Source of the DNA: Planctomycetota bacterium
Lineage (GTDB): Bacteria; Planctomycetota; Phycisphaerae; Sedimentisphaerales; Anaerohalosphaeraceae
Length of the DNA: 64,000 nt
Direction of reading: 5' to 3'
NCBI GenBank assembly: GCA_029552545.1
Contig: JAKPDO010000013.1
Coordinates: 124,001-188,000, forward strand
In this document: in pieces, positions 59,068-64,000 of the stretch
How the letters are laid out: every line of letters begins with the position of its first letter
Numbering within the stretch: the stretch's first letter is position 1
The notes under the pieces: model-generated
The model's input: only the letters and a program-made list of their open reading frames with translations
Told to the model about the DNA's origin: nothing
Databases searched by the model: none
Translations under genes and position numbers: made by a program

Positions 59068-60051
59068 ATGTCGGCAGGAGGCGGCAGGTCTTTCCAAAGA
59101 GATTCAGCGGCTCAAGAATATCCGGTTGTTTTGTGCCGATGCAGCTCGTATGAAGCTTCCGAGGTTCGAGAAGCCCTCGAACGATTTTGGAATCTGGCGG
59201 GCGGAATCGGAAAGTTTGTTCGGCCGTCCGACCGGGTTCTGATTAAACCCAATCTGATTGTGCCTTCAGAGTCGGACAAGGCGGCCCAAACCCATCCGGC
59301 CGTCATCGCCGCGCTTGCTCAGATGATGAAAGAGGCGGGAGCAAAACCGATGGTCGGCGATTCACCCGCCTGGGGCGATGTCCGCACGTGTCTGAAGGCC
59401 CTGCAAATCGATACCGTGCTCGATTCGATGCAGGTGCCGATGGTGCAGCTGGACAGGGCCGTACGGGTCAAGATAGACGGGGCAAGCGTCGGGATAAGCC
59501 GTGCCGCCCTCGAGGCGGACATCATTATCAATCTCCCCAAATTCAAAACGCACCAGCAGCTGGGGGCAACCTTTGCCGTCAAAAATATATTCGGCTGCGT
59601 TGTCGGCAAGGAAAAACCCCTCTGGCATTTTCTTCGCGGCGGCGATGCAGAGGCCTTTTGCCGGCTGCTGCTCGGGATTTACCGGTACCTGTCGCCGGCG
59701 GTCAATCTGGTGGATGCGGTTATTGCAATGGAGGGGCAGGGGCCTATCAGCGGCAGCCCCCGGCATTTGGGGTATTTCATCGGCGGTACAGACCCGATTG
59801 CCTGTGAATACGCCTGCTGTCGGCTGGTTGGTCTGGAGCCGATGTCCCTGCCGATTCTTCGAACCGCCGCGGCGATAAATTTCGGCTGCCCGTCTCCGGA
59901 AAGGATAACGGTGCTGGGAGACCCTCTGCCGGTGACGCCCTGTCCGGATTTTCGCTTTGCTCAGCAGACGCCGCTTCGCTTTACTCTGCCCAGAATCTGC
60001 AAAAGCGTAGCCAAGCAGGCCCTGCTTCTCCTGAAAAACCGTCTGGGTTAA
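59068..60051 (+). CDS. DUF362 domain protein
   Basis: VRPSDRVLIKPNLIVPSESDKAAQTHPAVIAALAQMMKEAGAKPMVGDSPAWGD; DIIINLPKFKTHQQLGATFAVKNIFGCVVGKEK. Confidence 0.88.
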   Translation: MSAGGGRSFQRDSAAQEYPVVLCRCSSYEASEVREALERFWNLAGGIGKFVRPSDRVLIKPNLIVPSESDKAAQTHPAVIAALAQMMKEAGAKPMVGDSPAWGDVRTCLKALQIDTVLDSMQVPMVQLDRAVRVKIDGASVGISRAALEADIIINLPKFKTHQQLGATFAVKNIFGCVVGKEKPLWHFLRGGDAEAFCRLLLGIYRYLSPAVNLVDAVIAMEGQGPISGSPRHLGYFIGGTDPIACEYACCRLVGLEPMSLPILRTAAAINFGCPSPERITVLGDPLPVTPCPDFRFAQQTPLRFTLPRICKSVAKQALLLLKNRLG

Positions 60052-60184
60052 ACAGTTTTTCTCCATTGCGGCCAAATGATTTCATCTTCAGGATTTCGGC
60101 AGTTGGGGTTTGAAAAGAATGATGAAGATGGGTAAAATCACATCTCTTACTAAATTTTTGAGTTGACAGGAGCGGCGGTCACAA

Positions 60185-61642
60185 ATGGGAATTGCATCCT
60201 TTTTCAGGTGGAAGCGGAAGGAAACGGCGGAGGGGTTGCGAATTCGTCTTCGTTTTTTGGGGGCGGCGGGAAACGTAACCGGTTCCCGTCATCTGCTCGA
60301 ATTTGACGGCACGAAAGTTCTGATTGACTGCGGACTCTATCAGGAACGGCAATATCAGAGCCGCAACTGGGAGGATTTCGGATTCGAGCCGTCTTCGCTG
60401 TCAGCGGTGCTTTTGACGCATGCACATCTGGACCACTGCGGGCTTCTGCCGAAACTGGTCAAAGAGGGCTTTCGAGGGCCGGTTTATTGTACCCAGGCGA
60501 CGGCGGAGCTGGCCCAAATCGTTCTGCTGGATGCCGGCAAGCTGCAGGAAGAAGATGCCGAGTTTAAGCAGAAACGTCACCGCAAGGCCGGCTATACACC
60601 GCCCCGTCCGGTTGAGCCGCTTTATACGATGGAAGAAGCGAAGGCCTGTTTTCAGCAGTTTCGCCCGCTGCCGTTTCATGAACCGATTCGGCTGGGGCCG
60701 GGGCTGGAGGCGGATTTTCACGAGGCGGGGCATATCCTCGGGGCCTCAATGATTCGCATCGGCGTCTGTCGAAACGGCCGGTGCCGAACGATTGTTTATA
60801 CGGGGGATTTGGGACGTGTGGGCCGGCCGATTCTGCGCGACCCGGAAACCTTTGACCGGGCGGATTATCTTCTGGTGGAGTCCACCTACGGCGACCGGGA
60901 GCATCAGACTCCGGAGGATACAAAGCGGCAGCTGGAGGCGGCGGTCAATCGGACCTGGCAGGCCGGCGGCAATCTGGTTGTGCCCAGTTTTTCCATCGGA
61001 CGCAGCCAGGAGGTGCTGTACTATATGAATCAGCTGCTTTTGGAGGACCGAATTCCGCATATTATGACGTTTCTGGACAGTCCAATGGCCGTGCGTGCGA
61101 CGCGGGTCTTTGAGAAATACTCCAACCTGTATGACAGTGAAATGTCCCGGCTGGTTTTGAATCATGAATCGCCGTTCAGCTTTCGAGGCCTGAAATTGAT
61201 CGAATCGCCGCGGGAGTCAAAGGCGATCAATCACATTAAAGGCACGGTTATGATTATTGCCGGCTCCGGGATGTGCACGGGCGGACGCATCAAGCATCAT
61301 CTGGTCAACAACATCAGCCGGCCGGAGAGCACGATTCTTTTTGTCGGGTACCAGGCGCAGGGAACGCTGGGACGGAAGATTTTGGATGGGGAGCCGGAAG
61401 TGCGGATTTTGGGACAGATGCTGCCGGTGAGGGCGGCGATTGTGAGGGTTCATGGGTTTTCCGCCCATGCGGACCGACGGGAGATTCTTGAATGGCTCAA
61501 AAAACTGCAAAAGAGACCGCAGAAGGTCTTTTTAATTCACGGTGAAAAAGAAAGTGCAGAAAACTTTAAAACGTATCTAACAGAGAAAACGGGTTGGGAC
61601 ATCCACGTACCCGCGTTTCAGGAGGAGGTACTGATTGATTGA
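60185..61642 (+). CDS. MBL-fold beta-CASP RNA-processing exonuclease family protein
   Basis: LTHAHLDHCGLLPKLVKEGFRGPVYCT; EAGHILGASMI; VVPSFSIGRSQEVLYYMNQLL; SGMCTGGRIKHHLVNNI; VHGFSAHADRREILEWL. Confidence 0.95.
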   Translation: MGIASFFRWKRKETAEGLRIRLRFLGAAGNVTGSRHLLEFDGTKVLIDCGLYQERQYQSRNWEDFGFEPSSLSAVLLTHAHLDHCGLLPKLVKEGFRGPVYCTQATAELAQIVLLDAGKLQEEDAEFKQKRHRKAGYTPPRPVEPLYTMEEAKACFQQFRPLPFHEPIRLGPGLEADFHEAGHILGASMIRIGVCRNGRCRTIVYTGDLGRVGRPILRDPETFDRADYLLVESTYGDREHQTPEDTKRQLEAAVNRTWQAGGNLVVPSFSIGRSQEVLYYMNQLLLEDRIPHIMTFLDSPMAVRATRVFEKYSNLYDSEMSRLVLNHESPFSFRGLKLIESPRESKAINHIKGTVMIIAGSGMCTGGRIKHHLVNNISRPESTILFVGYQAQGTLGRKILDGEPEVRILGQMLPVRAAIVRVHGFSAHADRREILEWLKKLQKRPQKVFLIHGEKESAENFKTYLTEKTGWDIHVPAFQEEVLID

Positions 61643-61772
61643 TGACGAAGAGAGTTATTCAGGATGTGTCATCTCGGAAATCGGGCCGCCGTTCTATAAA
61701 ATACTTTCCTTTCAGCTGCGGACAAGATATACTAATGCCCTGAAGTTTTTGGAAGGGAAAGGGGAATAAACA

Positions 61773-62738
61773 ATGGCAGAACGGATTCCCAAGGTGGTCA
61801 TCATTGGGCCTGCTTATGTAGAAATGGCCGTCAAGTGCGATTCCTGTCCGGAGCCCGGGCAAATGAAAGAGGGGATGGGCTTTACCTGCGTCCCCACCGG
61901 GCCGGGGGTCAATCGGGCGATTCAGGCGGCCCTTTGCGGGTGCGATGTGTTTGTCTTGGGACGTATTGGGGAGGACTGCTTTGGGGAGATGATTAAACAA
62001 AACCTCAGCCGATATGGGGTCTCAACCGAACTGCTTTATGCTTCACCAGCCATCAGCACAGGAATTATCCTGACACTGGTAGATGGACGCGGGTCGAATC
62101 GTTCCTGCCGTTCAGCAGGGGCCAATAAGGTTTTCGGAAGGGATGAAATTGAATATGCGGCGGCGGAGCAGACCATCGGCTCAGCCAATGTATGTCTGAT
62201 TCACGACAGTTTTTCGCCGGATGCCGTTGTGGCGGCCGTCCGATGTGCCCAGATTCACAAGACGCGGACGATTCTTGAGGTTAATCTTCCGATTCCCGAC
62301 CGTGGGGTTGTGCACGCGATTGACTGGCCGGTCGATTTTTACAATGCAGATATTTTGGTTCTGCGTTTTGCGGGGCTGTGGAGCCGGACGGAACTGGGGG
62401 CAAGCGGCGAACAGGATATTAAGTTTATTGCGACCGAGTTGGTGGCCAAAGGTGCCGGCAATGTTCTGATTAGTCTGGGCACACACGGGGCTTTGCTGGT
62501 GGACCGTCAGGGCACTCACTGGATTAAGGGCATTGCAACCGAGATGGTGGACTATACCGGTTGCGAAGATGCTTTCTGCGGGGCGTTGGCAGCCTGTTAT
62601 GCGACGGGCGACAGTCCGTTGTCGGCGGCTCGTTTTGCGGTTGCGGCGGAGGCCCTGGCCCGCAGCCGCTTCGGTCTGCAGGATGCTCTGCCGGTAAAAG
62701 AAGAGATTATTACTCTTCTTCAAGAGCAGCCGGATTAA
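61773..62738 (+). CDS. PfkB/ribokinase-family carbohydrate kinase
   Basis: GPGVNRAIQAALCGCDVFVLGRIGEDCFGEMI; GAGNVLISLGTHGALLVD; VDYTGCEDAFCGALAACYATG. Confidence 0.88.
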   Translation: MAERIPKVVIIGPAYVEMAVKCDSCPEPGQMKEGMGFTCVPTGPGVNRAIQAALCGCDVFVLGRIGEDCFGEMIKQNLSRYGVSTELLYASPAISTGIILTLVDGRGSNRSCRSAGANKVFGRDEIEYAAAEQTIGSANVCLIHDSFSPDAVVAAVRCAQIHKTRTILEVNLPIPDRGVVHAIDWPVDFYNADILVLRFAGLWSRTELGASGEQDIKFIATELVAKGAGNVLISLGTHGALLVDRQGTHWIKGIATEMVDYTGCEDAFCGALAACYATGDSPLSAARFAVAAEALARSRFGLQDALPVKEEIITLLQEQPD

Positions 62739-62894
62739 CCCCCGAACGATTCTTTGACGAAATTCCGTAACCCCCCAATTTTTGCAGATTTTTCCCTATC
62801 ATTATCGGGCATCACTTCTTTGCTTTTCCTTAAGCCCTTCTGCGTGTTTGACGATATTTCTGGGGAGGTTTTCCTGTTTGTTTAGGAAAAACGA

Positions 62895-63410
62895 ATGATG
62901 TCGAAGGGTTTTACGCTATTGGAAGTGCTGATTGTTGTGGCCGTGTTAGGGATTCTTGCGGCGATCGTGATTCCCCAGATGCACGGACAGACGCTTGCGG
63001 CCAAAGAAAGTACGGCGAAGGATACGCTTCAAATCTGGCGAACGCAGATAGAATTGTACAAAATGCAGCACGGAGGGCTGGCGCCGGGGTATAAAATCGG
63101 CTTTACAGGGACTCGAAGTGATGCCTCTGTTAGTGAACTAATTAGCCAATTTGTGGGAACCTCCACGGACAAGGGAGTGGCGGTGTCTTCTCCTGTGCCG
63201 ACGGCTCCTTATTTATATGGACCTTACCTGAAGACTATTCCGAAAAACCCCTTCAACAATCTGAATACAATTGATTACGTTGCCGATACGCTTACTTTTG
63301 AGTCAGCAGCAAACGGCATGTCGGGCTGGCTGTATAAGCGGGCGACGGCAGAGATACGTCTGAACTGGCCCGGAACGGACAGTCGGGGAGAGAAGTATGT
63401 GAATTATTGA
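62895..63410 (+). CDS. Prepilin-type protein (GspG-like), orphan
   Basis: MSKGFTLLEVLIVVAVLGILAAIVIPQMHGQTLAAKESTAKDTLQIWRTQIELYKMQHGG; GPYLKTIPKNPFN. Confidence 0.9.
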   Translation: MMSKGFTLLEVLIVVAVLGILAAIVIPQMHGQTLAAKESTAKDTLQIWRTQIELYKMQHGGLAPGYKIGFTGTRSDASVSELISQFVGTSTDKGVAVSSPVPTAPYLYGPYLKTIPKNPFNNLNTIDYVADTLTFESAANGMSGWLYKRATAEIRLNWPGTDSRGEKYVNY

Positions 63411-63416
63411 GAGGGG

Positions 63417-64000
63417 TTAATCCTCCAGATTGAGGGTGATGGTTTTTGTCTCTTCTCCTTCAGCTTTCTTGATTCCCTGTTCCGTTATCAGTTCCACAAT
63501 CACCTTTCGCAAAGGCCGCTGTCTTTGGCCTTCCTGACGGCTGATTTGAACCGAGACCGTTTTCCCGCTGCGTCGTGCGGTGTATTCGGTGAGCAGGTAT
63601 TGTCCTTTTTCGAATTCCCAGCCGTCGCCGGCATCTTCATAAAGGGTGCCTCTGGCGGTTCCGTTTTCATCCAGACAAACCAGAAGGGTCAGCTCCTCCA
63701 AAAAGTTTTCTTCGGTATTCTGGACGACTTTTCCGAGCGGCAGAATGGCTCCGCCGCGAACCTTCAGTTCGCACTGGTACGGGTCGCCGGCGGCGTCACC
63801 GTCCACCAGAGAAATGGTTTGCCAGATGCCGGAAGGCAGAGAGGGTTTGACGGCCCAGCGGGGAATTATCAGCAGGTCGCTGCCGAGGAGGAAGGCCTGA
63901 TCTTCGGTTCGAAGGGATGGATTATCGGGTTCGGCAAACAGGACGGGGCGAGCAGCCGGCAGGCCGGTTTTGTGCGATTCGTAAAAGAGGGTGTACAGAT
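63417..64000 (-). CDS. GH31 alpha-glucosidase/xylosidase family, C-terminal part; 5' end beyond window
   Basis: Frame stays open to the window edge: LYTLFYESHKTGLPAARPVLFAEPDNPSLRTEDQAFLLGSDLLIIPRW..., typical of the GH31 C-terminal beta domain. Confidence 0.78.
   Translation of the reverse strand, partial: LYTLFYESHKTGLPAARPVLFAEPDNPSLRTEDQAFLLGSDLLIIPRWAVKPSLPSGIWQTISLVDGDAAGDPYQCELKVRGGAILPLGKVVQNTEENFLEELTLLVCLDENGTARGTLYEDAGDGWEFEKGQYLLTEYTARRSGKTVSVQISRQEGQRQRPLRKVIVELITEQGIKKAEGEETKTITLNLED

Overview
This 64 kb window is an ordinary-density bacterial chromosome segment with no rRNA, CRISPR array, IS element or recognisable phage/defence island. Lineage is inferred as Planctomycetota, Phycisphaerae/Sedimentisphaerales-like. 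The inference rests on large zinc-ribbon signal peptidases, H-X9-DG-type prepilins, dockerin/LamG/PEP-CTERM surface proteins, an ECF sigma/FecR pair and a divergent tubulin-like protein. Main blocks: CsrA and a possible FlgM-like protein (1-2 kb); M48 protease, RluA-type pseudouridine synthase, HNH and HU/IHF proteins (3.5-6.5 kb); two tandem, very large signal peptidase I paralogs (6.7-9.8 kb); a bacterial tubulin/FtsZ-superfamily protein with an H1-like Lys-rich N-terminal tail (9.9-11.3 kb); CYTH, HAD and SurE (11.6-13.6 kb); a two-component pair (14.2-16.5 kb); a GH2 beta-galactosidase with an orphan prepilin and tRNA-Ala(GGC) (16.8-20.8 kb); guaB-guaA-LpxR-like; thrS-infC-rpmI-rplT-pheS; a compact type II secretion/pseudopilus operon (31.8-41.3 kb); panB; a GH27/LamG/PEP-CTERM/FecR/ECF surface-glycan locus (43.6-51.9 kb); greA; ahcY; archease-rtcB; tatC/tatA; and a final group with MBL/beta-CASP, PfkB, a prepilin and a partial GH31. 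The strongest items for a second look are the tubulin-like protein with a histone-like tail, the signal peptidases with zinc-ribbon and large insertion, a pseudopilin-J fusion, an intrinsic terminator inside the pseudopilin operon, the non-canonical AUC start of infC, paired palindromes around a guaB promoter, and a module shared between two surface proteins. All family calls come from motif reading without database searches.
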